Assembly: GCF_014650815.1 (NCBI RefSeq) | Contig: NZ_BMVR01000005.1 | Span: forward strand, 124,001-188,000 | Length of the DNA: 64,000 bases | Direction: 5' to 3' | Source: Streptomyces flavofungini | Lineage (GTDB): Bacteria; Actinomycetota; Actinomycetes; Streptomycetales; Streptomycetaceae | In this document: piece by piece, positions 23,846 through 32,613 of the stretch | How positions within the stretch are numbered: the first letter of the stretch is position 1 | Layout of the letters: each line of letters opens with the position of its first letter | Translations under genes and position numbers: made by a program | Notes under the pieces: generated by a model | Told to the model about the DNA's origin: nothing | What the model saw: the letters and a program-made list of their open reading frames with translations, nothing else | The model's database searches: none

Positions 23846-25174
23846 ATGCCCGCGGCACCGGCACCGGCGAGCACCGCCACCCGGCCCTCCCCGCGCCCGC
23901 CCTGGCCGGACGTCCGCGCGCCGGAGCGACGGCGACGGCGGCTGCCCGGCGGCGGCCGGGCGGTCCTGCGGCGGCTCGTGGGGCGGCTCGACGGCACCGA
24001 CCGGTTCGTGCTCCAGGTGTACGTGTGCACTCGGGTCGGGCTGTTCGTCACCGGGTACTGCGTGGGGTGGCTGTTCCCCGCGAACTCCCGTGCCAAGCGG
24101 GCGCCGGGGCTGTTGTCGGTGTGGGAGCAGTGGGACTGGACGCACTTCCGGCACATAGCGGAGTACGGCTACTTCGGGCCCGCGCCGGGGTATGCGGACG
24201 GCCTGGAGAACGAGGAGGCGTTCTTCCCCGGGTTCCCGCTGGCGCTGCGGGCGGTGCACGCGGTCGTGCCGGACTGGGTGGCGGCCGGGCTTGTGATCTC
24301 ACTGGGGTCGGGGGCGGTCGCGATGCTGGCGCTGGCCCGCGTGGCGCGGCTCGCGGGCGCGGGCAGGGGCGCGGGCCAGGGCGCCGCGGTCCCGCTGCCG
24401 GGCGTGGGAGCGGGCGTGGGCGTGGGGGTCGACGCCGTCGCCCGGCGTGCCGTCCTCGTCGTCCTTCTCTCCCCCTGCGCCGTCTTCCTCGCCGCGGGCT
24501 ACTCCGAGTCCCTCTTCCTCGCCTTCGCGCTGCCCGCCTGGCTCGCCGCCCGGTCGGGGCGCTGGCCGCTCGCGGCGACGCTCGCCGCGTGCGCCACGGC
24601 GACCCGGGTCAGCGGGCTCTTCCTCGCCGCCGCCCTGGCCGTCGACTTCCTGCTGGCCCGCGACGGCCGCCGCGACTGGCGGCGGCTGCCCTGGCTGACG
24701 CTGCCCGCGCTGCCCGCCCTCGCGTACACGCTGTACCTGTACGACCGCACCGGTGACTGGATGGCGTGGAAGCACGCGCAGGAGCGGGGCTGGTACCGCA
24801 CCTTCCACCCGCCGTGGGAGGCCTGGGGCAACACCTGGGGCGCGGCGTTCGACGGCCGCTACGCCACCGGGTACGCCCTGATGTCGCAGGCCGAACTCGC
24901 CGCCATGGTGGTGGGGTTGGCGCTGCTCGGCGGGCTGCTGTGGCGGCGTCGCTGGCCGGAGGCGGTGTACATCGCCCTGAACCTCTGGGCGCTCGGGACC
25001 TCGTACTGGTACACGTCCGTCCCCCGCGCCACCCTGCTGTGGTGGCCGCTGTGGACGGGCCTGGCCGTGTGGAGCCTGCGGGCGCCGTGGCGCGCGTACG
25101 CGGGGCTCTGCGTGCTCGCGCCGCTGAGCACGCTGTTCGCGGTGACGTTCCTGTCGGGGAGATGGGCGGGCTGA
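23846..25174 (+). CDS. Multi-pass GT-C mannosyltransferase-like protein (PIG-V type)
   Basis: A 442-residue integral membrane protein with about eight to ten hydrophobic segments. Before the second segment comes WEQWDWTHFRHIAEYGYFGP (about 93-112), the acidic-aromatic pattern of PIG-V-like GT-C transferases that use polyprenyl-phosphate sugars on the outer face. The next loop, ENEEAFFPGFPLALR, and the repeated LLSPCAVFLAAGYSESLFLA (about 211-230) are also characteristic of the family. It probably glycosylates a lipid or protein, with mannose as a guess from family. It stands alone, 97 bp after the sigma pair. Confidence 0.82.
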   Translation: MPAAPAPASTATRPSPRPPWPDVRAPERRRRRLPGGGRAVLRRLVGRLDGTDRFVLQVYVCTRVGLFVTGYCVGWLFPANSRAKRAPGLLSVWEQWDWTHFRHIAEYGYFGPAPGYADGLENEEAFFPGFPLALRAVHAVVPDWVAAGLVISLGSGAVAMLALARVARLAGAGRGAGQGAAVPLPGVGAGVGVGVDAVARRAVLVVLLSPCAVFLAAGYSESLFLAFALPAWLAARSGRWPLAATLAACATATRVSGLFLAAALAVDFLLARDGRRDWRRLPWLTLPALPALAYTLYLYDRTGDWMAWKHAQERGWYRTFHPPWEAWGNTWGAAFDGRYATGYALMSQAELAAMVVGLALLGGLLWRRRWPEAVYIALNLWALGTSYWYTSVPRATLLWWPLWTGLAVWSLRAPWRAYAGLCVLAPLSTLFAVTFLSGRWAG

Positions 25175-25236
25175 CGCCGGGCCCCCGTGCCGGGGGAGGC
25201 AGCCGCCCCGCGACGGCCGCCACCCCCGGTGCCCGC

Positions 25237-26472
25237 CTACGGCAGGCGGTCCAGGATCCAGGTGCTGAGCTCCTCGGTGATGTGGGTGTGGGGCTCGTTC
25301 TGCGACGCGACCTTGAACTCGTCGAGCTCGCTGTCCTCGGCGGCGAGGGAGCCGATGTCGGCGTAGAGGTCGTCCTGGGTGGTGACGTCGCGGATGGCGA
25401 CGGCGCTGACCGCGGGCACGAAGCAGTGCTCGCGGACGGGCACGTCGACGCCGAGTCCGGCGATCTTGTTGAGGGCGTCGGCGAGGATGCCGAAGCCCTC
25501 CAGGGTGCCGCCGGGCGCGCCGTCGAACTCGGGCAGGCCGGACGTCTTGATGTCGGGCTTCCGCAGGGTGATGACGCGGAGCGTGGCCACGACCTGCCCG
25601 TCGCCCGCGGACTGGGTGTTGAGGTCGGTGCCGGTGATGCCGAGGCCCCTGCCCTTCACCGCGTCCACGCCGGGCCGGATGCCGTTGCCGGTGCCCGTGC
25701 CGACGCCGTTGGCGACGCCGATGGTCCGGGGCCGCCGCGGCCAGCCGCGGACGCGCCCCAACTCGGCGAGGAATTCCTCGCGTTCCTTGTCCGGGGCGGC
25801 GATGTCCTCCCACTCGGCGATGTGCTGGGCGAGGAGCTGGCGGGACGCGGGGCTGTTGATCTGGTGGGAGAAGCGGGCGTCGAGCTTGCGGATGTAGTGC
25901 GCGAACGCCTGCAGGGCGATGGGGATCCAGGCGCCCCGGTGCGGGCTGTCGTACGAGAAGTAGAGCTGGGTCTGGTGGTCGGCGCCGTCGAACTCCATGC
26001 GGGCGAGGGCGTAGCGCGTGACGAGGCCGCCCATGCTGAAGCCGCCGACCGCCAGCGGGTGGTCGCCCACGCGCTCGTCGTTGGCCCGCCGGATGGCGGT
26101 GATCGCGGCCTGCGAGTTGTCGAGGATCGACGCGCTGCGCTCGTGGAAGCCGACCAGGACGACGTCCCGGCCGCGCCTGCGCAGCTCGCTCAGGAGCGGG
26201 TAGGCCGCGCTGTACTCCAGCGCGTCCCAGGAGAAGTCGGGGGTGCTCGGCCCGGTGTTGAAGCCGTCGGCGAGGAGCACGGGCCGGGTCAGGGTGCTGT
26301 TGCCCTCACCCCGGTAGACCCAGGCGGTGCCGCCGGGCAGGTCCCAGACGTCGTGCGGCACGGGCGGGAGCTGGGTGGGGGCCTCCCTCGGACCCGGGGC
26401 GAGCGTGATCGGCGGTGCGGCGCGCAGGGCCTGCTGGACCTGGGCTTCGGTGGGCGCGTTCTGCTCGGGCAT
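25237..26472 (-). CDS. Alpha/beta hydrolase, lipase-like
   Basis: A 411-residue protein without a signal peptide. RPVLLADGFNTG (about 63-74) precedes the nucleophile elbow GGFSMGGL, with Ser146 as nucleophile. YDSPHRGAW resembles the PGAP1/lipase pattern in which Asp and His follow the elbow. The C-terminal half reads like a lid or cap, ending EELSTWILDRLP. The substrate is probably an ester, but nothing in the sequence names it. GGGAGGGAA precedes the ATG. It converges on the mannosyltransferase gene and lies downstream of murQ with a 107-bp gap. Confidence 0.82.
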   Translation of the reverse strand: MPEQNAPTEAQVQQALRAAPPITLAPGPREAPTQLPPVPHDVWDLPGGTAWVYRGEGNSTLTRPVLLADGFNTGPSTPDFSWDALEYSAAYPLLSELRRRGRDVVLVGFHERSASILDNSQAAITAIRRANDERVGDHPLAVGGFSMGGLVTRYALARMEFDGADHQTQLYFSYDSPHRGAWIPIALQAFAHYIRKLDARFSHQINSPASRQLLAQHIAEWEDIAAPDKEREEFLAELGRVRGWPRRPRTIGVANGVGTGTGNGIRPGVDAVKGRGLGITGTDLNTQSAGDGQVVATLRVITLRKPDIKTSGLPEFDGAPGGTLEGFGILADALNKIAGLGVDVPVREHCFVPAVSAVAIRDVTTQDDLYADIGSLAAEDSELDEFKVASQNEPHTHITEELSTWILDRLP

Positions 26473-26579
26473 GCGCGTTCCCTCCCTCGATCGTCACCGG
26501 CTGACGGTCAAGGGCATCTTCGTTATGGCCCGTACGTTCCGGAAGGTCTGTTTTACGCCGTAGTCGAGCCGCGAAAGCC

Positions 26580-27521
26580 TTATTGCTTGCGGGAGTTGTC
26601 GAGCGCCGCCCGCAGGTGCCCGTCGGACGCGGCGAGGAGGCGGGCCGCCGCGGGGCCGTCCACATCGCCCAGGATCGTGAGGATGGCGTTCTTCACCTCG
26701 CCGTCGGTGGCGGCGAGCGCGGCCTCGATCTCCTCGTCGGACGCGCCCGTGGCGAGGGCGACGATGCGGCGGGAGCGGGCGCGCAGCTTCTCGTTGGAGG
26801 CGCGCACGTCGACCATCAGGTTCCCGTACGTCTTGCCGAGCCGGATCATCGTGATCGTCGACAGCATGTTGAGGACGAGCTTCTGGGCCGTGCCCGCCTT
26901 CAACCGGGTGGAACCGGTGAGGAGTTCGGGCCCGACGACGACCTCGATGCCGTGCTCGGCCGCGGCGGCCAGCGCGCTGTTCGCGTTGCAGGACAGGCCG
27001 ACGGTCAGCGCGCCCAGGGCGCGGGCGTGCTCGACGGCGCCGACGGCGTAGGGCGTGCGGCCGGAGGCGGAGACGCCGACCACCGTGTCGTCGGCGGTGA
27101 GGCCGAGCGCGTCCAGGTCGGCGGCCGCCAGGTCCTTGCGGTCCTCGGCGCCCTCGATCGAGGTGACCACGGCGGCCGGACCGCCCGCGATCAGGCCGAC
27201 GACGTCACCCGGGTCGGTGTTGAACGTCGGCGGGCACTCGGACGCGTCGAGCACCCCGAGCCGCCCGGCGGTGCCCGCGCCCGCGTAGATCAGCCGCCCG
27301 CCGCGCGCCATGCGCTCCGCGGTCGCGTCGATGGCGGCGGCGATCCGCGGCAGCTGCGCGGCGACGGCCGTGGACACGCTGGCGTCCTCGCCGTTCATGA
27401 TCTTCGCGATCTCCGCCGTGGGCAGCCGGTCGATCTCGGAGAGCTCGGGCCGGAACGCCTCGGTGGTGAGGGTCTCCAACTGGGCGCGGAGTTCGCCGTA
27501 GCCGTCGGTGGTGGAGGTCAT
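26580..27521 (-). CDS. murQ: N-acetylmuramic acid-6-phosphate etherase
   Basis: A 313-residue SIS-domain lyase that splits the D-lactyl ether of MurNAc-6-P, giving GlcNAc-6-P for NagA. It has GRLIYAGAGTAGRLGVLDAS followed by ECPPTF with the catalytic Glu near 95, DDTVVGVSASGRTPYAVGAV, GLSCNANSALA and KAGTAQKLVLNMLSTITMIR (about 218-237). All are intact. It lies 123 bp behind the regulator murR in the same direction, separated by a dispersed repeat element. With nagA and nagK 16 kb away it forms the peptidoglycan-recycling path. Confidence 0.95.
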   Translation of the reverse strand: MTSTTDGYGELRAQLETLTTEAFRPELSEIDRLPTAEIAKIMNGEDASVSTAVAAQLPRIAAAIDATAERMARGGRLIYAGAGTAGRLGVLDASECPPTFNTDPGDVVGLIAGGPAAVVTSIEGAEDRKDLAAADLDALGLTADDTVVGVSASGRTPYAVGAVEHARALGALTVGLSCNANSALAAAAEHGIEVVVGPELLTGSTRLKAGTAQKLVLNMLSTITMIRLGKTYGNLMVDVRASNEKLRARSRRIVALATGASDEEIEAALAATDGEVKNAILTILGDVDGPAAARLLAASDGHLRAALDNSRKQ

Positions 27522-27570
27522 GGAGAGGGGCTCTTTCGGGGGAGGGTGCGGACGGGGGGCGGGTGCGTGA

Positions 27571-27620
27571 TTTCGGCCCGTCCGGCGCTTGCGGACGAGG
27601 CCGAGGGCCGATCGGCGGCG
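27571..27620 (+). repeat. Dispersed intergenic palindromic element, copy 2
   Basis: It reads TTTCGGCCCGTCCGGCGCTT, GCGGACGAGGCCGAGG and CCGATCGGCGGCGG. It lies between murR and murQ, which point the same way, so it is transcribed inside the mRNA and could attenuate murQ. Confidence 0.8.
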
Positions 27621-27644
27621 GTACGGCGAACGGCGGGGGTGCGC

Positions 27645-28559
27645 TCAGCGGCCGGTGCCCCCACGGGGGCTGTGCCGGTGGGCCAACGCTTCGTAGGACG
27701 CGGCGAGCGCGGGCGCCGCGGTCTCGTAGGTCCGCTGGGCGACGCCCACGAACAGGCAGTCCACGACCAGCAGCTGACTCGTCCGCGAGGACATCGCCGC
27801 GGGCCGCAGCTCGCTCTCACGAGCAGTGGACGTGGTCAGTATGTGATCGGCGTACTGGGACACGAGGCCGTCGGGCCGCCCCGTGATCGCGACGGTGGTC
27901 GCGCCGTGTTCGAAGGCGACGCGCAGCGGCTCGATGACGTCCCCGGTCGACCCGGAGTGGGTGATCGCGATCGCCACGTCCTTCGCGCGGAGCGTCACCG
28001 CGTTGGTGACGGCGAGGTGCGGATCGGAGTGCGCGTGCGCGACCTGCCCGATGCGCAGCAGCTTCTGTACGAGGTCCTGGGCGACGAGCCCGGACGCGGC
28101 GACGCCGTACACCTCCACGCGCCGGGCCGAGGCGAGCGCGCTGACGGCCGCGCCGAGCTGGACGGTGTCGAGCGCGGCGGCGGTGTCGGCGAGGGTCTGC
28201 TGCTCGTCGTAGGCGAGTTTCGCCACCACGTCGGCGATGGGGTCGTCCACGGCGATGTCGGCGGTGACGGCGGGGGCGCGGCCCGACTGCTGCTGGGCGG
28301 CGAGCCCGGCGAGGGCGAGGCGCAGGTCGCGGTAGCCGGGGTAGCCGAGGAGGCGGGCGGTGCGGACCACCGTGGCCTCGCTGGTGCCGGTGAGTTCGGC
28401 GAGGCCGGTGACGGTGAGGGCGGCGGTGCCGGCCGGATCGCCCGCGACGGCCTCGGCGACCCGCTGCATGGAGCGGGTCATCGACGGCGCGAGCGTGCGG
28501 ACCTTGGCCGCGAGGGCGGCCGGGGCCGGGGGCGCGCCACCCGCGAAAATTTCCTTCAC
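27645..28559 (-). CDS. murR: RpiR/MurR-family transcriptional regulator
   Basis: A 304-residue regulator with an N-terminal helix-turn-helix (about 15-80: MTRSMQRVAEAVAGDPAG, LAELTGTSEATVVRTARLLG) and a C-terminal SIS sugar-phosphate domain (about 120-260: RRVEVYGVAASGLVAQDLVQ, VAIAITHSGSTGDVIEPLRV). The SIS domain probably senses MurNAc-6-P, since murQ follows. GTG at 28559 is preferred because AGGAG sits 11 nt upstream. The alternative GTG at 28571 would overlap that Shine-Dalgarno. A 15-bp inverted repeat spans the start region and is a likely self-operator. Confidence 0.88.
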   Translation of the reverse strand: MKEIFAGGAPPAPAALAAKVRTLAPSMTRSMQRVAEAVAGDPAGTAALTVTGLAELTGTSEATVVRTARLLGYPGYRDLRLALAGLAAQQQSGRAPAVTADIAVDDPIADVVAKLAYDEQQTLADTAAALDTVQLGAAVSALASARRVEVYGVAASGLVAQDLVQKLLRIGQVAHAHSDPHLAVTNAVTLRAKDVAIAITHSGSTGDVIEPLRVAFEHGATTVAITGRPDGLVSQYADHILTTSTARESELRPAAMSSRTSQLLVVDCLFVGVAQRTYETAAPALAASYEALAHRHSPRGGTGR

Positions 28560-28589
28560 GTCATGGGTCACTCCTGAAAGATATTTTCG
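28544..28589. promoter_or_regulatory. Inverted repeat over the murR start, probable MurR operator
   Basis: CGAAAATTTCCTTCA (28544-28558) and TGAAAGATATTTTCG (28575-28589) are inverted copies matching at 13 of 15 positions. Each arm also contains a GAAA-N-TTTC-like dyad (GAAAATTTC, GAAAGATATTTTC), the sort of site RpiR-family proteins bind. The AT-rich arms stand out in this GC-rich DNA. The dyad covers the Shine-Dalgarno. Confidence 0.6.
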
Positions 28590-28662
28590 GCGCGGGTGGG
28601 GGTCAAGACCCCCGACGTCCCGGGCCGGGCCCGCCCCGGACGGTCCAGCGCGCGGCGGGGCG

Positions 28663-28668
28663 CACAAT
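28663..28668 (+). promoter_or_regulatory. -10-like hexamer CACAAT, leaderless start
   Basis: CACAAT is followed by 6 nt and the ATG at 28675, with no ribosome binding site. Confidence 0.5.
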
Positions 28669-28674
28669 GGCTGT

Positions 28675-29061
28675 ATGGACTCCTCCGCATCCTCCGTCCC
28701 CGTCGGCCCACTGGAGCGGGCGCTGCACGCGGCCCGCGCGCTGGTCCTCGCCGACCTGGTCGCGGACGAGGTGGCCGAGCCGGACGTCGTCTCGTTCGTC
28801 GAGGACTCGGTGGCGCAGCGGCGCTGGTGGGTCGAGCAGTGGCCGGAGGGCGTCGACTTCGTTGCCGGGCTGGTCGCGCAGGACGTACAGGACGCGCTCC
28901 TGGAGCGGTACGGACGGTGGCCGCTGTGCCCGGTGTGCGGCTCGGGCGACCCGCACGCGCTCGACGTGGAGCCGGAGTTGGGCCCCGACCCGCACTGGGT
29001 GTGCGGGAAGGCGGGCGTGGTGGTCGCGGCCGTCGGCTCGCTCGGGTCGGTGCCCCGGTGA
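28675..29061 (+). CDS. Hypothetical protein with CPVC zinc-ribbon-like C-terminus
   Basis: A 128-residue soluble acidic protein not recognised as a named family. The first 90 residues are helical (LERALHAARALVLADLVADE, SFVEDSVAQRRWWVEQWPEG). The C-terminal part has CPVCGSGDPHALDVEPEL and, after 7 residues, HWVCGK. Three Cys and one or two His could bind a metal. The next gene, DUF4031, overlaps its stop by 4 nt, so the two are coupled. It is divergent from murR, and the start is supported by a -10-like CACAAT 6 nt before it. Confidence 0.75.
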   Translation: MDSSASSVPVGPLERALHAARALVLADLVADEVAEPDVVSFVEDSVAQRRWWVEQWPEGVDFVAGLVAQDVQDALLERYGRWPLCPVCGSGDPHALDVEPELGPDPHWVCGKAGVVVAAVGSLGSVPR

Positions 29062-29339
29062 CCCTCTACATCGACCCGCCCGTCTGGCCCGGTCACGGCC
29101 GCCTGTGGTCGCACCTGGTCAGCGATGTGTCGTACGAGGAGCTGCACGCGTTCGCCGCCCGGATCGGGGTGCCGGAGCGGGCCTTCGAGCGGGACCACTA
29201 CGACCTGCCCGCGCACCGGTACGGGGACGCCGTGCGGGCGGGGGCGGTCGAGATCGGGTCCAAGGAGCTGGTGCGGCGGCTGACGGAGGCGGGGTTGCGG
29301 CGGCGCAAGGGCGGGGCGGGGGCGGCGCCCGGGCGGTGA
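29058..29339 (+). CDS. DUF4031 domain protein
   Basis: A 93-residue protein starting VTLYIDPPVWPGHGRLWSHL, with the DUF4031 features SDVSYEELHAFAARIGVPER (about 22-41), FERDHYDLPAHRYGDAVRAG and a basic C-terminus. The conserved D-P-P-W, W-S-H-L and H-Y-D residues suggest a small enzyme or binding protein, but the family has no known function. The GTG overlaps the upstream stop by 4 nt. Confidence 0.85.
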   Translation: MTLYIDPPVWPGHGRLWSHLVSDVSYEELHAFAARIGVPERAFERDHYDLPAHRYGDAVRAGAVEIGSKELVRRLTEAGLRRRKGGAGAAPGR

Positions 29340-29361
29340 CGGCCGTCCCGCCGCACTCCCC

Positions 29362-29450
29362 GGGCCTCCCGCCGCCCTGCCGTACCCCCGGGCCTCCCGC
29401 CGTACCCCCGGGCCTCCCGCCGCACCCCCGGGCCTCCCGCCGCACCCCCC
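29362..29450. repeat. 20-bp tandem repeat in a convergent gap
   Basis: CGGGCCTCCCGCCG recurs with GGGCCT at 29362, 29390, 29410 and 29430, so the last three copies are 20 bp apart. It lies between the DUF4031 gene and the end of the ABC permease gene. Confidence 0.8.
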
Positions 29451-29474
29451 CCGGACGCGGCCGACGCGGACGCC

Positions 29475-30704
29475 TCACGTGGCGTTCAGTGCCACCGTCG
29501 GGTGCAGCCGCGAAGCCCGTACCGCCGGATACAGACCCGCGAGCACGCCGATGAACAGCGTCGCCCCGAACCCCGCCGCCACCGACCACGGCGGCACCAC
29601 TGCCGTCCACCCCTGCGCGAGGGCGAAGCCGAACGTCGCCGTCGTCCCGAGTGCCGCGCCCGCCGCGCCGCCGAGGGCCGAGAGCAGCAGGGACTCGGTG
29701 AGGAACTGCAGCCGGACCGCGTTCCTGGTGGCGCCGAGCGCGCGCCGCAGGCCGATCTCCTGACGGCGTTCGAGCACCGAGATGACCATGGTGTTGGCCA
29801 CGCCGACCCCGCCGACCAGGAGCGCCACCGCGCCCAGGCCCAGCATCAGGGTGGTCAGGCCCTTGTCGGTGGCCGCCTTCGCGGCGAGCGCGTCCGAGGG
29901 CCGGGAGACCTTCACGGAACCCTCGGAGCCGGGGCTGACCGTGCGGGCGAGCACGGCCCGGACGTCCTCGACCGTGCCGTCCGGCGAGCGCTCGAAGATC
30001 ATCGAGGGGTGGCCGTCGAAGCGGAAGTGCCGCTCGGCGGCGGGGAAGCCGATCATCGCGACCCGGTCCAGGGTGGGGACCAGCTCCACCGGCTCCAGGA
30101 TGCCGACCACGACGACGTACTCGTCGTTCATCATGATCTTGCCGCCGGGCTCGGTGATGCCGAGGCGCTGCGCGGCGACCGCGCCGAGGACGGTGACGGG
30201 CAGGCGCTCGTTGGCCCTGTTCAGCCAGGTCCCCTTGGCCACGCGGGCGTTGAGGGCGGCCAGGAGGTCGGTGCGGGCCGCCTGGGTGGTGACGCCCGCC
30301 GTCCGCTCCTCGGGCACGACGTCGCTGCGGCGGATCCGGGCGTCGACGTTCGCCGTCGCCGTGGCGTGCCGCACCGGCCCGATCCGCTCGACCATCGCCA
30401 CCGCCGACTTGGGCAGTTTCAGCTCGTTGCCCTGCGGGTCCTCGCCCGCCTCGACGGTGAGGAGGTTCGTGCCGAGCCGGTCGAGCCGCGCCATCAGGTC
30501 CGACTTGCTGGACTGGGACAGGCCCACCACGGCGACCATCGTGGCGATCCCGATGGCGATGCCGAGCGCGGACAGGACGACGCGGGCGCGGCGGGCGCGC
30601 AGGCCGACGGCGCCGAGGCGGAGGATGTCGCCGGGGGCGAGGGGGGTGGGTCTGAGGCGGGCGGGTCGGCGGCGGGCGGGCCCGTCCCCGCGCGGGGGCC
30701 TCAC
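29475..30704 (-). CDS. ABC exporter permease, MacB/FtsX type
   Basis: A 409-residue protein. One membrane segment (about 38-62: [20 protein letters not shown]) is followed by an extracytoplasmic MacB-PCD-like domain of about 200 residues. Three more segments follow in the FtsX domain (about 290-405), including [20 protein letters not shown] and [20 protein letters not shown]. Type VII ABC systems use ATP for mechanical work or to move peptides and drugs between membrane and outside. It is the last gene of a four-gene operon and overlaps the ATPase stop by 4 nt. Confidence 0.9.
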   Translation of the reverse strand: MRPPRGDGPARRRPARLRPTPLAPGDILRLGAVGLRARRARVVLSALGIAIGIATMVAVVGLSQSSKSDLMARLDRLGTNLLTVEAGEDPQGNELKLPKSAVAMVERIGPVRHATATANVDARIRRSDVVPEERTAGVTTQAARTDLLAALNARVAKGTWLNRANERLPVTVLGAVAAQRLGITEPGGKIMMNDEYVVVVGILEPVELVPTLDRVAMIGFPAAERHFRFDGHPSMIFERSPDGTVEDVRAVLARTVSPGSEGSVKVSRPSDALAAKAATDKGLTTLMLGLGAVALLVGGVGVANTMVISVLERRQEIGLRRALGATRNAVRLQFLTESLLLSALGGAAGAALGTTATFGFALAQGWTAVVPPWSVAAGFGATLFIGVLAGLYPAVRASRLHPTVALNAT

Positions 30705-31555
30705 GCCGAACTCACCTCCTGGCAGCGGGAGTCGGACACGATCTCGCCGTCCCGGAAGCGGACCCGGCGCGGCAGCGAGTCCGCGATCTCCTGGTCGTGC
30801 GTGATCACACAGACCGTCGTGCCCGCCGCGTTCAGCTCGTGCAGCAGCTCCATCACGACCTCGCCGGACGCGCTGTCCAGGGCGCCGGTCGGCTCGTCGG
30901 CGAGCAGCAGGTCCGGCTCGCCGACCAGCGCGCGGGCGATGGCGACGCGCTGCTTCTCGCCGCCGGACAGCTCGGCGGGCCGGTGGTCGAGGCGGTGGCC
31001 GAGCCGGACCCGCTCCAGGGCGGCGCGGGCGCGGGCGCGGCGCTGGGTGCGGGGGACGCCCGCGTACAGGAGCCCGTCCGCGACGTTGTCGACGGCGTCG
31101 CGGCCCGCCGCCAGGTGGAAGTGCTGGAACACGAAGCCGATGTGGCGGGCGCGCAGCGCGGACAGCCGCGCGTCCGACAGGCGCCCCACGTCGTACCCGG
31201 CCACGCGGACCGTGCCCGCCGTGGGCGCGTCGAGGGTGCCGACGACGTGCAGCATCGTGGACTTGCCGGAGCCCGACGGGCCGACGACGGCGAGCAGTTC
31301 GCCGGCGCGGACGGTGAGGGTGACGCCGCGCAGGGCGTGGACGCCACCGGGGTAGGACTTGGTGACGTCGCGCAGTTCGACGACGGCGGCAGCGGTGCCG
31401 GGCGCGGTGCCTGGCGGGGCGTCGGGCGGGGCGTCGGGTGCGGTGCCTGGCGGGGCGTCGGGTGCGGGCGCGGGCAGGGCGCCGGGGTGGGTGTCGGGTG
31501 CGGGCAGGGGACCGGACGGGGCGTCGGGCGCCGGTCCGGACGCGGAGCTTGTCAT
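30701..31555 (-). CDS. ABC exporter ATP-binding protein, MacB/LolD type
   Basis: A 284-residue ATPase. Walker [10 protein letters not shown] is at 92-100, followed by a Q-loop in FVFQHFHL, signature [15 protein letters not shown], Walker B LLLADEP and switch His in VITHDQ. It powers the neighbouring FtsX-type permease. The first 57 residues are an Ala/Pro/Asp repeat ([20 protein letters not shown]) with no fold, an unusual extension. The ATG overlaps the stop of the adaptor gene by 4 nt and is the obvious coupled start, unless the extension is skipped by internal initiation. Confidence 0.92.
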   Translation of the reverse strand: MTSSASGPAPDAPSGPLPAPDTHPGALPAPAPDAPPGTAPDAPPDAPPGTAPGTAAAVVELRDVTKSYPGGVHALRGVTLTVRAGELLAVVGPSGSGKSTMLHVVGTLDAPTAGTVRVAGYDVGRLSDARLSALRARHIGFVFQHFHLAAGRDAVDNVADGLLYAGVPRTQRRARARAALERVRLGHRLDHRPAELSGGEKQRVAIARALVGEPDLLLADEPTGALDSASGEVVMELLHELNAAGTTVCVITHDQEIADSLPRRVRFRDGEIVSDSRCQEVSSA

Positions 31556-32613
31556 TCCGTCGCCACCCCCACCTGCAACCCCTCCCTGATCCCCGACCCG
31601 CTGACCTCGATGCGCCCGTCGGCCGTCATCCCCGTCTCGACCCGCACCATCCGGGAGGTACCGCCCCGGACGAGCTGGAGTCCGTAGCCGCCGTTCGCGC
31701 CGCGCAGCGCGACGACCGCCTCCACCGGGACCGTGAGGACGTCCTCGCGGCTCTCGCTGACGAACTTCACGCTCGCCGTGGCCTTCGCGTCCTCGCCGGA
31801 CGCCGGGGCGCCGCCGTCCAGGGTGACCTCGACGGTGATGCCGTCCTCGGCCCCGTCCGACGCGCCGGAGCCCTCCGGCTTGACGGTGCCGGTGACCCGG
31901 CCGCGCCTGGTCGTGCCGCTGGGCAGGGCCACCTCGACCTTGGTGCCCTCGGCGGTGAGCGAGGCGTCGGTCTGGTCGAGCCGGGCGCGGACGACGGGCT
32001 TGGTGGAGGCGACGGTGAGGGCGGCGGTGTCGGGGCCGACCTGGTCGGCGAGGGCCGCGTCCGCGCGGACGACCTTGACCTGCTCGGGCTGGAAGACGAC
32101 AGCTCCCTTGCCGACCTTGCCGGTCGGCGTCCGGTTGAGGGACTGCTGCCACCGTTTGACGGCGGCGGCCGTCGCCCGGTCGTAGCGCGGGTCGACGTAC
32201 AGGCCGCTGCCGTAGCCGAGCGCGACGAGATTGCGCTCCAACTCCAGTACGTCGCTGCCGCGCGCGCCGACCTTCATCTCGCGGAAGGCGGGCACCGGTC
32301 CGTACAGGAGCGTGACCGGCTTGTCGTCCAGCTCGTAGAGGGCCTGCCCGCGCGTGACCGTGGCGCCCTCGCGAGCGGCGACCGTCACGGTGCCCGGGAC
32401 GGCGGACTTCACCGCGCGCCGCCGCGCGTAGTCGATCTTCCCGTCGACCGTCTTGGACAGCACGAGGTCGGTCCGGGTGATGGTGGCGGTGGCGGGCGGC
32501 CGCTCGGACCGGTCGCCCTCGGCGTCGCCGCCGTCGTACGCCAGGGCACCCGCGCCCACCGCGACGGCGGCCGCGGCGGCACCGCCGACAAGAAGTCCGG
32601 TACGCCGCCTCAT
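31552..32613 (-). CDS. Membrane-anchored adaptor (HlyD/MacA-like) with peptidoglycan-binding domain
   Basis: A 353-residue protein with an N-terminal membrane anchor (about 8-27), a beta-barrel/lipoyl-like region and a peptidoglycan-binding insertion (about 115-172: [40 protein letters not shown]). The C-terminal part has [12 protein letters not shown] and [14 protein letters not shown], typical of efflux adaptors. It should link the ABC permease to the cell wall. Its ATG directly abuts the stop of the upstream lipoprotein gene, and its stop overlaps the ATPase start. Confidence 0.88.
   Translation of the reverse strand: MRRRTGLLVGGAAAAAVAVGAGALAYDGGDAEGDRSERPPATATITRTDLVLSKTVDGKIDYARRRAVKSAVPGTVTVAAREGATVTRGQALYELDDKPVTLLYGPVPAFREMKVGARGSDVLELERNLVALGYGSGLYVDPRYDRATAAAVKRWQQSLNRTPTGKVGKGAVVFQPEQVKVVRADAALADQVGPDTAALTVASTKPVVRARLDQTDASLTAEGTKVEVALPSGTTRRGRVTGTVKPEGSGASDGAEDGITVEVTLDGGAPASGEDAKATASVKFVSESREDVLTVPVEAVVALRGANGGYGLQLVRGGTSRMVRVETGMTADGRIEVSGSGIREGLQVGVATE

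Noticed and set aside
23149..24156. A minus-strand regulator opposite the sigma partner
   Set aside because: Arg/Gly-rich shadow of the Ser/Pro-coding plus strand. The plus frame has the membrane helix and overlaps the sigma gene as a coupled pair.
29058..29554. A longer coding frame through the DUF4031 end and the 20-bp repeats
   Set aside because: The DUF4031 protein ends at 29339. The extension is Pro/Arg repeat translation only.
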